DNA from: Reichenbachiella sp.
GTDB lineage: Bacteria; Bacteroidota; Bacteroidia; Cytophagales; Cyclobacteriaceae
Direction of reading: 5' to 3'
Length of the DNA: 64,000 bases
Assembly (NCBI RefSeq): GCF_033344935.1
Contig: NZ_JAWPMM010000001.1
Span: forward strand, 4,119,501 to 4,183,500
Under the pieces are notes generated by a model. That model ran no database searches. It saw nothing but the letters and a program-made list of their open reading frames with translations, and had not been told where the DNA came from. Position numbers and translations under genes: made by a program. This document shows positions 52,629 through 60,301 of the stretch, piece by piece (positions within the stretch are counted from its first letter, which is position 1; each line of letters opens with the position of its first letter).

Positions 52629-54176
52629 TTAGAGCTGCTTCAATAACTTCTTCAAGTCAACCGCTTTTTCGATTTCAGCAACTACTTCGTCTACTGAGAC
52701 TCTTCTCTGCTCCATGCTGTCGCGCTCTCGAATGGTAACCATGCCGTCTTCTAAAGTCTGATGATCTACCGTGATACAGTACGGTGTGCCAATAGCATCT
52801 TGTCTTCTATATCTTCTGCCAATAGCGTCTTTCACATCCATTTGGACATTTACTGAATACTTCAACTCATCCATGATCTCACGGGCTTTTTCTGGCAATC
52901 CGTCTTTGTTGACCAATGGCAGTACCGCAGCCTTCACAGGTGCCAATACTGGAGGAATACGAAGTACAGTTCGACTACTTCCATCTTCCAATGTTTCTTC
53001 TGTGTATGAACTTGACAAGATTGCCAAGAACATTCTATCCAACCCGATAGACGTTTCTACTACGTAAGGTACATACGATTTCTCTTCTTCAGAATCAAAG
53101 AACTGAAGTTTCTTTCCACTATATTCTTCATGAGCTTTCAGATCAAAGTCAGTTCGTGAGTGAATACCTTCCAATTCTTTGAAGCCCATTGGGAAATTGA
53201 ACTCGATATCACAAGCGGCATTTGCGTAGTGTGCGAGATTCAAGTGATCATGGAATCTGTAATTTTCTTCTCCAAGCCCAAGAGACTTGTGCCACTTAAT
53301 TCTTTTTTCTTTCCAGCTTTCGTACCACTCCATCTCTGTACCTGGCTTGATGAAAAACTGCATTTCCATCTGCTCAAATTCGCGCATTCTGAAGATGAAC
53401 TGACGAGCGATAATTTCATTTCTAAAGGCCTTACCTGTCTGCGCAATACCAAATGGCAGCTTCATACGACCAGTTTTTTGGACATTGAGGTAGTTCACAA
53501 AAATACCTTGTGCTGTTTCTGGTCGGAGGTAGATTTTGCTGGCACCATCCGTCACTGCACCGAGTTCTGTGGAGAACATGAGATTGAACTGCTTTACGTC
53601 CGTCCAATTCTTAGATCCACTCACCGGGTCAGCAATACCCAACTCCTCAATCAATAATTTTAAGTCTTCGAAGTTCTCTTCTTCGATGTCCTTTTTGAAT
53701 CGTGCATTGATATCGTCAATCTTCTTTTGATTATCCAATACACGGCCATTAGTAGACAAAAATTCTTCCTTGTTAAAAGCATCACCAAATCGCTTTTCAG
53801 CCTTGGCTACTTCTTTATCGATTTTGGCTTCGATCTTGGCTACATGCTCCTCGATCAGCACATCTGCTCTGTATCGCTTCTTTGAATCCTTATTGTCGAT
53901 CATAGGATCATTGAATGCATCTACATGACCAGAAGCTTTCCAGGTAGTCGGGTGCATGAAAATTGAGGCGTCGATGCCTACAATGTTTTCATTCATCTGC
54001 ACCATAGCCTTCCACCAGTAGTCACGGATATTTTTCTTCAATTCCGCCCCGTATTGGCCATAATCGTAAGTGGCGCTGAGGCCATCGTATATTTCACTAG
54101 AAGGGAATACATAGCCGTACTCTTTGGAGTGTGCTATGATCTTTTTCAATAGATTCTGATCGTCATTTTTTGCCAT
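52629..54176 (-). CDS. glyS: glycine--tRNA ligase (eukaryote/archaea-like type)
   Basis: 515 residues, class II aminoacyl-tRNA synthetase of the single-chain type. The N-terminal YGYVFPSSEIYDGLSATYDYG, motif 2 region FRNEIIARQFIFRMREFEQMEMQFF, motif 3 SIGLDRMF and the C-terminal anticodon-binding domain are clear. It charges tRNA-Gly in the cytoplasm. The start ATG lies 5 nt after a perfect -7 box, so the mRNA has almost no leader. A terminator follows the stop. Confidence 0.96.
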   Translation of the reverse strand: MAKNDDQNLLKKIIAHSKEYGYVFPSSEIYDGLSATYDYGQYGAELKKNIRDYWWKAMVQMNENIVGIDASIFMHPTTWKASGHVDAFNDPMIDNKDSKKRYRADVLIEEHVAKIEAKIDKEVAKAEKRFGDAFNKEEFLSTNGRVLDNQKKIDDINARFKKDIEEENFEDLKLLIEELGIADPVSGSKNWTDVKQFNLMFSTELGAVTDGASKIYLRPETAQGIFVNYLNVQKTGRMKLPFGIAQTGKAFRNEIIARQFIFRMREFEQMEMQFFIKPGTEMEWYESWKEKRIKWHKSLGLGEENYRFHDHLNLAHYANAACDIEFNFPMGFKELEGIHSRTDFDLKAHEEYSGKKLQFFDSEEEKSYVPYVVETSIGLDRMFLAILSSSYTEETLEDGSSRTVLRIPPVLAPVKAAVLPLVNKDGLPEKAREIMDELKYSVNVQMDVKDAIGRRYRRQDAIGTPYCITVDHQTLEDGMVTIRERDSMEQRRVSVDEVVAEIEKAVDLKKLLKQL

Positions 54177-54181
54177 AGCCG

Positions 54182-54189
54182 CAAAGATA
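54182..54189 (-). promoter_or_regulatory. -7 promoter box for glyS (near-leaderless)
   Basis: On the minus strand TATCTTTG fits TAnnTTTG and ends 5 nt before the glyS ATG at 54176, giving a nearly leaderless transcript. The same TATCTTTGCG lies before rlmN. Confidence 0.6.
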
Positions 54190-54256
54190 TACGAATCAGC
54201 GATTTGGGGAAGTTATGGGGGGTGCAAAGTTTCTTCATAGGCTTATAAACATTTAA

Positions 54257-54363
54257 GTCATCCCGTAGCTTGCGAAGGGATCTTCTTAGCTTCAAGCAGA
54301 CTGCAATTGAATAAGGAGATTTCTCTAGTCAATCGACTCTCATCGATTTCCTTACGAAATGAC
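54257..54363. repeat. intergenic inverted-repeat element
   Basis: The gap between glyS and the DoxX gene (54177-54385, 209 bp) has a unit with ends GTCAT (54257-54261) and ATGAC (54359-54363) and an internal ATCCC ... GGGAT pair. It resembles GTCAT-ended repeats common in Bacteroidota. No gene is seen. Confidence 0.45.
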
Positions 54364-54385
54364 AGCAGTCATGGAGTATAGCTCC

Positions 54386-54847
54386 TTAAAACCCAGCCAA
54401 CTCTGCTTTGCGTTTGGCATCTCGGCGGCGAAGTTCGTCCACAGAAAAGCGACCTCCTCCGAAAAGAAAGTAGACAATCAGACCAACTAGAACCAAAGCA
54501 GACATTTCGAGCTCCATGAGGCTATCCATGGTAAGGAAATGAGTGGCGTTGAAGATCACTGCACCCATTAGAATAGGGATGTTCAAAGCACACATGACAC
54601 GGGTGTAAGCACCTAGCGCAATCATCAAACCTCCAGCTGCATGCACCAAATAAATATAATGAGCAGCTATTACGGCCATGTAAACCATGCCCATGGATTG
54701 AACATTATCTGCGAGTACTTGAAAATTGGCTGTAAAAATGAGGCCTTTGATAAATAAAAAAACTCCTAGAACAACTCTAAGAAGGTCTAACCAGGCGGGA
54801 GCGAATCGTGCATCCATCCATTGGTCAATTTTTGTGATGAGATTCAT
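54386..54847 (-). CDS. DoxX-family membrane protein
   Basis: 153 residues from ATG 54847 (an upstream start at 54901 would add 18 unlikely residues). Four TM helices with DLLRVVLGVFLFIKGLIF, the HAAGGLMIALGAYTRV and GGGRFSVDELR segments that mark DoxX proteins. These act in quinone- or redox-linked membrane processes; the exact role is unknown. It lies between glyS and the inverted repeat copy at 54953-55020. Confidence 0.88.
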   Translation of the reverse strand: MNLITKIDQWMDARFAPAWLDLLRVVLGVFLFIKGLIFTANFQVLADNVQSMGMVYMAVIAAHYIYLVHAAGGLMIALGAYTRVMCALNIPILMGAVIFNATHFLTMDSLMELEMSALVLVGLIVYFLFGGGRFSVDELRRRDAKRKAELAGF

Positions 54848-54952
54848 AACAGTACGATTTTTGGGAGTATATAAGTTACTCAAAATCAAGGAGAAAGGCA
54901 ATAAAAAAACGAAATTGAAACAGTCTAACTAAATAATCTCCATTTCAATAAA

Positions 54953-55020
54953 TGTCACATTGAGGCTCTCAAAATGTCTACCTACGTCGAGCAGCGAGGC
55001 TTCGAGTACCTCAGCCTGAC
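54953..55020. repeat. dispersed repeat, copy B (inverted)
   Basis: 68 bp that, read on the minus strand, match 52266-52332 with one inserted base and two substitutions. The two copies face each other across glyS and the DoxX gene. The gap 54848-55222 (375 bp) has no gene beyond this repeat, a terminator and a palindrome. Confidence 0.75.
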
Positions 55021-55089
55021 TGTTTTAATTGGCATTTTAAGGTGGATTGTTGTCCTTTGGTTTTCTTTTTTTGACGGATACAAACAAAA

Positions 55090-55123
55090 AAGTCAGCCCT
55101 CGCCGAAACGCTTGAGCTGACTT
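55090..55123 (-). terminator. intrinsic terminator after DUF1338 gene
   Basis: AAGTCAGC and GCTGACTT form a stem. On the minus strand it is followed by TTTTTTGTTTG, about 100 nt after the DUF1338 stop. A second perfect palindrome (GGGTTAAA/TTTAACCC, 55132-55149) lies between them. Confidence 0.7.
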
Positions 55124-55222
55124 ATCATTTTGGGTTAAATTTTTAACCCGATTTATGCATTAGATTTAGACTCTCATTACGAAGTTCTAATACTTAATTC
55201 GGGTTGATTTAGGAGTCTCGGC

Positions 55223-56023
55223 TTATGAAGCCGCATTCGTACTTTCGAATATTTTGTCTGCCGACTTGGCAATAAATCCATTGAATAGATTTCCACTGGC
55301 ATCTTCGTATCTTCTGGCGAACTCGTAGTAGCAAGATGGTACTTCAAACGAGCCTTCTGCAAAATCAACCGCTTTCTTGTCCGCCAAAATACTGGACTGC
55401 TCTAGCAAAGCTTCTGGCGAGCCTTTGATTTCACCTCCAGATACATTCATAGGGAAGCCGTTGTTTTTTAAGAAATTGTTCATTTCTTCCAAGGACTCAA
55501 TAGCTGTCAACTGGTTCACATTGATAGTGAAGTGATTGGCGCAGAAACCATACACGTACATCCAAGCCGCATATTCTGACTCTTCTCTCAATTTCAAATA
55601 AGTCTCGTGAGATATCGTGCCCCAAGGTCTACCCGAAAAAATCGTTGAATTGGTTTCGATCAATCCCATCGGGATTTCATTGATTTTCTTCAAAACAATG
55701 TACTGCAGCTCTTCAGAAAACTCTTCTAACAACAACTCACTAATGAAAATCTTTGGTGCTTTGGCATCAGGGTGCTCATAATGCTTTGCTCTCAATTTTT
55801 TCTCTTCAAAGACATAATCGTCTTTTTCTACATAGCCACAAGCTAAAAATGGTTTGGCTAATTGCTCTACATTGATACTTGGGTGATTGAAGGTACGAAA
55901 CGCGATGTGATCATTGCTGATCTTCTCCCCTTTAGCTTCTAATAGCTCATGAATTTTACCGGCAGAAGGTGTTGTTTTCACATATTCCTTCCAAAAGATG
56001 TTAATGATTTCTTCGTATTGCAT
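55223..56023 (-). CDS. DUF1338 protein, HglS-like dioxygenase/decarboxylase
   Basis: 266 residues from ATG 56023. DUF1338 has the metal and substrate residues in DHIAFRTF and GRPWGTISHETYLKLREESEYAAW, and the FCANHFTINVNQL segment. Characterised relatives (HglS) turn 2-oxoadipate to 2-hydroxyglutarate in lysine catabolism with Fe(II); short forms like this occur in Bacteroidota and plants. It faces an Lrp-type regulator with 152 bp between the starts, which fits amino-acid-linked control. No signal peptide. Confidence 0.85.
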   Translation of the reverse strand: MQYEEIINIFWKEYVKTTPSAGKIHELLEAKGEKISNDHIAFRTFNHPSINVEQLAKPFLACGYVEKDDYVFEEKKLRAKHYEHPDAKAPKIFISELLLEEFSEELQYIVLKKINEIPMGLIETNSTIFSGRPWGTISHETYLKLREESEYAAWMYVYGFCANHFTINVNQLTAIESLEEMNNFLKNNGFPMNVSGGEIKGSPEALLEQSSILADKKAVDFAEGSFEVPSCYYEFARRYEDASGNLFNGFIAKSADKIFESTNAAS

Positions 56024-56111
56024 AGCATAAATATTTGAATACAAAACAAAGTCATATTTTACTATATCAATTAATTATTAAACCAGTTAATCAATTATTA
56101 ATACTTTTTAA

Positions 56112-56152
56112 GTCAAATTAACTTATAAATTAATATTATAGTTAATTTTGAC
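56112..56152 (+). promoter_or_regulatory. inverted repeat over Lrp-gene promoter
   Basis: GTCAAATTAACT (56112-56123) and AGTTAATTTTGAC (56140-56152) are near-perfect inverted halves (one extra T). The right half contains the -7 box TAATTTTG (56143-56150), so a bound regulator would block it. The rest of the gap (56045-56175) is AT-rich with repeated AATTATTAA motifs. Confidence 0.55.
56143..56150 (+). promoter_or_regulatory. -7 promoter box for Lrp-type gene
   Basis: TAATTTTG fits TAnnTTTG and lies 25 nt before the ATG at 56176. Confidence 0.5.
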
Positions 56153-56175
56153 ACCATTCATTATTCTTTCATCTC

Positions 56176-56634
56176 ATGATTGGTCAATTTGACGAAACAG
56201 ACAAAAAAATCCTAAGACGATTGGGCGAAAATGCCCGTGTCCCGTATTCAACGTTAGCCACAGAACTTGGTATTTCTAACACGATGGTGCATCAGCGAGT
56301 GAATAAACTTCGCCAATCTGGGGTGATCAAAAATGCCACCTATGTCTTCGAACCTAAGGTATTGGGCTACACTACTGAGGCTATGACGCGCATACAAGTG
56401 ACCAATGCCAAATATGTGAATAGTCTGATTGCTTCATTGAAAGAGATCCCTGAGATTGTAGAGTGTTCGAATATTACAGGCAAGTATGCCTTGATTATCA
56501 AGATTTTCGCCAAGGACAACAGTCACTTGAGAGATGTGCTTTACGGACGTATTCACCCTTTGACAGGCGTGGAAGGCACCGATACTACGATTTCTTTTGA
56601 GACTGCTTTTCAGAAGAACATCGCGATTGATTAG
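56176..56634 (+). CDS. Lrp/AsnC-family transcriptional regulator
   Basis: 152 residues. N-terminal HTH (DETDKKILRRLGENARVPYSTLATELGISNTMVHQRVNKLRQSGVI), then a C-terminal RAM/AsnC-type domain for effector binding. Such regulators respond to amino acids. It is divergent from DUF1338 and has a probable autoregulatory repeat over its promoter. Target genes likely include the neighbour. Confidence 0.93.
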   Translation: MIGQFDETDKKILRRLGENARVPYSTLATELGISNTMVHQRVNKLRQSGVIKNATYVFEPKVLGYTTEAMTRIQVTNAKYVNSLIASLKEIPEIVECSNITGKYALIIKIFAKDNSHLRDVLYGRIHPLTGVEGTDTTISFETAFQKNIAID

Positions 56635-56663
56635 TGATCAACCCAGTTCGGTCGACCCTAAAA

Positions 56664-57110
56664 CTATTGCATCCTTACTTGCTCGATTTTCCCTATTTTT
56701 TCAATGGCCAAGCATTTGTCCTCATCCGATCCTTCCACTTTATATTTCACTATGAAATCCTCCTCGTAGGATCCCGTAATTTCCTCAGCTCCCAACTTGC
56801 TCTTAAATTTAGCTCCTGCCGACCTATTTCTTATTTCCCCTACCAACTGATATAGGCCCTTGCCACTCATGGTTTCAACCACTTTTCCTTCGCTGTCAAA
56901 TAACCTCCAACTGGCTTTTCGATTTTTAAGCCACACTTCTTCTATTGTTGCTTTTTTGTTACCAGTGCTTTTAATCTGAATATCATATTTGGTGACTACA
57001 TATCCGCTGGCCACTCCGGGTGCTATTTCCTTAAATGTCGATTCTTCTATTTTCAGCTTTGTTCCAAAGCATACAGCAGTTATCACAAGGGTTGTTAATA
57101 CAGTATTCAT
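56664..57110 (-). CDS. small exported protein, unknown
   Basis: 148 residues. The first about 18 residues form a weak signal peptide (MNTVLTTLVITAVCFGTK). The body is beta-rich with Lys and Glu and a single Cys near the C-terminus (EDKCLAIEK). It follows the large T9SS cargo after 9 bp, so they form one operon. It is a possible partner or chaperone of that protein. No family was recognised. Confidence 0.65.
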   Translation of the reverse strand: MNTVLTTLVITAVCFGTKLKIEESTFKEIAPGVASGYVVTKYDIQIKSTGNKKATIEEVWLKNRKASWRLFDSEGKVVETMSGKGLYQLVGEIRNRSAGAKFKSKLGAEEITGSYEEDFIVKYKVEGSDEDKCLAIEKIGKIEQVRMQ

Positions 57111-57119
57111 AATTTGAGA

Positions 57120-60100
57120 TTATTCTGAGACTAAAAATTTCTTGGTATATAAGCCTTTCGCTGTTGATGCCTTCACCACATATACCCCTGGCGCTAGCTC
57201 AGCCTTAACATTGACGTTGTTGTTTTTAAACGAACTTCTTGCTGTAAAGGTGGCCTGTTTACCAGTAATCGTATACACGTTGATTTCTGCCTGTTTAATT
57301 GTTTGACCTAAAAAATGCAGATTAATTCCATGATCTATAACGGCGACATTGAGTTTATTTTCTAGTAGAGGTTTCTCAACGTTGGTAATTGCCTTTGCAG
57401 TGAAATTCCAGGTGGTTTTATCCTCTATCCCAGCAAATTTATTTCCTGCGATATCTTTAAATGCATCGTTTTCAATAATTACGTAATAACCTATTCCATC
57501 TTCCAAATCTTGTGTTGGGTTGATAGTAACTACAGCGTCTTCTATAGTGACTTGATCAGAAGATACTGCGATTGTTTCAACATCAGTATCATCTTCTGCA
57601 TACTTAAGAATAACCATACCTCCTGCATCTTTTATGTTTTCGCTGAAAGTAATGGTCAGATCACTATCCCATTCTACTCCTGTTTCATCATCTGCTGGGG
57701 ACTTAGCGGTAATCGTAGGCAAGATGTCGTCATCTATGGTCAAAATATTAGTACTGAACATGCCCTTGCCATGGGTGCCTACGGCCACATAACCATCTAC
57801 TTTTCTAGATCGAATCATAGAGACAGGCACATTGCCAATACTGGAAGTGCCCTCTTGTGTCCATACCGTAGTCATACCACTCAAAGTTTCTGTAGAGTAC
57901 AAACCTGTGGTAGCACCAACTAAATAGACATTGGTATTATCTGTCTTCTTAAACACGTGAATCCATCGAATGGCTGGCCCAGAACCAGAACCATCTACAC
58001 TTGGCACGCCTTCAGACACTTCTTCTTCCAGATTTCCACTAATGTTGGTCCAGGTAACTCCAGCATCAGTGCTTTTGAAAATCGAAAATATCTCATAATT
58101 TGAAAATGTGATATACACGTGATCGGCATTGTCTGGATCGACATCTATGGAGCTTACAAAGCCATTTGGAAGTCCCTTACCGGTGTATATATCATTTAGT
58201 GTGACGGTCGACCCTGTATTGGCGTTATCAATTCTGTATAATTCCCCAGCTGAGGTACCGATGTACACCATATTCGCCGGTGAAACAGAAGTCTCCAATG
58301 CTGTGATATTTCCAGAAAGCGTCGCTCCACTCAAATTCAAATTGGTCCAACCTTCGCTCGTACCATTAAAAGGATGACCGTTTTCATTTATCGTCGAGAT
58401 AGAATTATTTCTCCAAAGTTCTTTATCTGCAGTATAGTACATAATGTCATCATCATTTCGATCCAAAATAAATGGTGAGATAAAGCTATTGAAACTACTA
58501 GAGCCCCGCGTATGAGGATTAACACCATGTCCTCCTTGACTTCCTGCAGGCATTCTTTGAACGTTACCAAATTGCTGCGAAATATACCAATTCTCAGTAC
58601 CTGAAGACACCGCATTCCAAGCACCATCCCCTCCATGCGGCTGCTCAATCCAATCCGTGGTACCAGACAATTCATCTGTTGCATAGTTTCCATTGTCCTG
58701 AAACCCTGCTACAATTACCGCGCTGTTTTCGGTTGTAGGGTCGATAGAAATCGCATAAGCCTGGGTAGTGTACATACCATTGTTCAAATCACTCCAAGTC
58801 ACTGGATGAGTACTATTTGTTGCCAAAATGTTTGTAGTTAAACTTAGTCCTCCATCATGTCCACACAACGCTTTGTCAGGATCACTTGGAAAAAATACTA
58901 ACTCATGCACATCGGGGTGATGATTCGGATATTGACTTACATTATTATTGGGGGAATACCCGCCAATCCAGTCGGCTCCATCTAATGCTGTTGCGAACCC
59001 ATCAGTCGATCGCCAAAGGTTGATGTCTCCTAGAAAAACTTTATTTTCATCATCCGGATGCACGCGAATGACCATATTGTATGAGCCTTGTGTATTGTAG
59101 TCTCCTACATCTCCTCCGATAGCTGGCAGCTTGTCAGAAAAATCTGTCCACGTAGGAGTACTCTCGTCATACTCGTATTTCACAAGCATGTCCCTTGCAA
59201 AATCACCATCTGCAACCAAAGCATCACCTCGCACGACAAACCAGACCACATCAGTATTGCTAGGAGCAATAGATACTCGAATTCTTTCCCAAGAACCTCC
59301 AAATCCGGTGACCGGTTTTCCGATATCTGACCAAGCCTGGCCATCTGTTGACCTAAAAAATCCTTTGTTCGTACCAGAACTGTGAGTTCCAGCGTAGTAC
59401 ACTCTACTACTTGCATCTACTTTGGACACATCAATGTGTACTACGTCTCCAAAATTGGCTTGACCCTCTGCATCCAAAACCAGCGTCCAACTAGTACCGC
59501 CATCAACTGATCTATAAATACCTCCAATGTTTGCAATCAGTACAGCCCCATCAATTGGATCAATAGCAATGTCGCTGCATAACTGCCAATTGGATCGTAG
59601 CCCTTCACCAAAAAGTGTCGATTCAGGCTTGGTATTAGTCAGCTGTGACCAAGTCACTCCATTGTCTGTGGATTTATAAACCCCATCTCCGGTATACTGC
59701 TGAGAGGCTTGATTAGTATTTACAGATTCTTTTCCCTCTCCAGTAATATAATACCAAGTGTCCTGAGCGGTTGGGTCTTGTGCTACGCCAGTGATGGATG
59801 GGTTAGACTGGGGGTTAGAAACTAAAGTCCATGAAGCACCACCATCTGTAGTTCTGTACATGCCGCCAGAGGTGCCTCCAGCTAAAATGATATCTTCATT
59901 CCTCGGATCGATACCAATCGCCTTGGTCCTTCCTGCTTGGTTGAATGGCCCTCGTTGATCCCAAGATTGATCTGAAGTTATTCGACCCGATTTTTCAGGT
60001 CGGAATCGTGCATCCAGGCCTGCGGATGGCGACTTTACAAACTGCAATTCCCTTTGGCGTATGCCCTGTGGCACTTGGTTGGTAGATGGGTTCTTGTACA

Positions 60101-60224
60101 TTTCATACTCGTACTCTAACCTGGCCTGTCGGTTCTCTTTGATTCTAGGTATTTCTTGAGCAATGGAGGTATTCACCATAGTGAAAATCATCACTATGAG
60201 GAATAGTTTACAGCTTGTTCTCAT
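57120..60224 (-). CDS. large secreted sortilin-like/BNR protein with T9SS sorting domain
   Basis: 1034 residues. Signal peptide (about 1-22). A long beta-propeller region (about 75-830) of BNR/VPS10-like repeats with the STDGG-type Asp boxes (RTTDGGASW, KSTDNGVTW, RSVDGGTSW, KSTDAGVTW). An SbsA-type Ig-like domain (about 840-945; SPADDETGVEWDSDLTITFSE). The last about 80 residues are a T9SS type A sorting domain (INVYTITGKQATF, APGVYVVKAS, TKKFLVSE). Exported to the cell surface or medium. It resembles proteins binding sugars or peptides. Substrate unknown. Confidence 0.9.
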   Translation of the reverse strand: MRTSCKLFLIVMIFTMVNTSIAQEIPRIKENRQARLEYEYEMYKNPSTNQVPQGIRQRELQFVKSPSAGLDARFRPEKSGRITSDQSWDQRGPFNQAGRTKAIGIDPRNEDIILAGGTSGGMYRTTDGGASWTLVSNPQSNPSITGVAQDPTAQDTWYYITGEGKESVNTNQASQQYTGDGVYKSTDNGVTWSQLTNTKPESTLFGEGLRSNWQLCSDIAIDPIDGAVLIANIGGIYRSVDGGTSWTLVLDAEGQANFGDVVHIDVSKVDASSRVYYAGTHSSGTNKGFFRSTDGQAWSDIGKPVTGFGGSWERIRVSIAPSNTDVVWFVVRGDALVADGDFARDMLVKYEYDESTPTWTDFSDKLPAIGGDVGDYNTQGSYNMVIRVHPDDENKVFLGDINLWRSTDGFATALDGADWIGGYSPNNNVSQYPNHHPDVHELVFFPSDPDKALCGHDGGLSLTTNILATNSTHPVTWSDLNNGMYTTQAYAISIDPTTENSAVIVAGFQDNGNYATDELSGTTDWIEQPHGGDGAWNAVSSGTENWYISQQFGNVQRMPAGSQGGHGVNPHTRGSSSFNSFISPFILDRNDDDIMYYTADKELWRNNSISTINENGHPFNGTSEGWTNLNLSGATLSGNITALETSVSPANMVYIGTSAGELYRIDNANTGSTVTLNDIYTGKGLPNGFVSSIDVDPDNADHVYITFSNYEIFSIFKSTDAGVTWTNISGNLEEEVSEGVPSVDGSGSGPAIRWIHVFKKTDNTNVYLVGATTGLYSTETLSGMTTVWTQEGTSSIGNVPVSMIRSRKVDGYVAVGTHGKGMFSTNILTIDDDILPTITAKSPADDETGVEWDSDLTITFSENIKDAGGMVILKYAEDDTDVETIAVSSDQVTIEDAVVTINPTQDLEDGIGYYVIIENDAFKDIAGNKFAGIEDKTTWNFTAKAITNVEKPLLENKLNVAVIDHGINLHFLGQTIKQAEINVYTITGKQATFTARSSFKNNNVNVKAELAPGVYVVKASTAKGLYTKKFLVSE

Positions 60225-60301
60225 GTCAATGTTCAGTAGTTGAGGAAAAATAAGTTTTAATTTAGCTGTATTGCTAAATCAATGTAAAAATGCGCTGGAG
60301 T

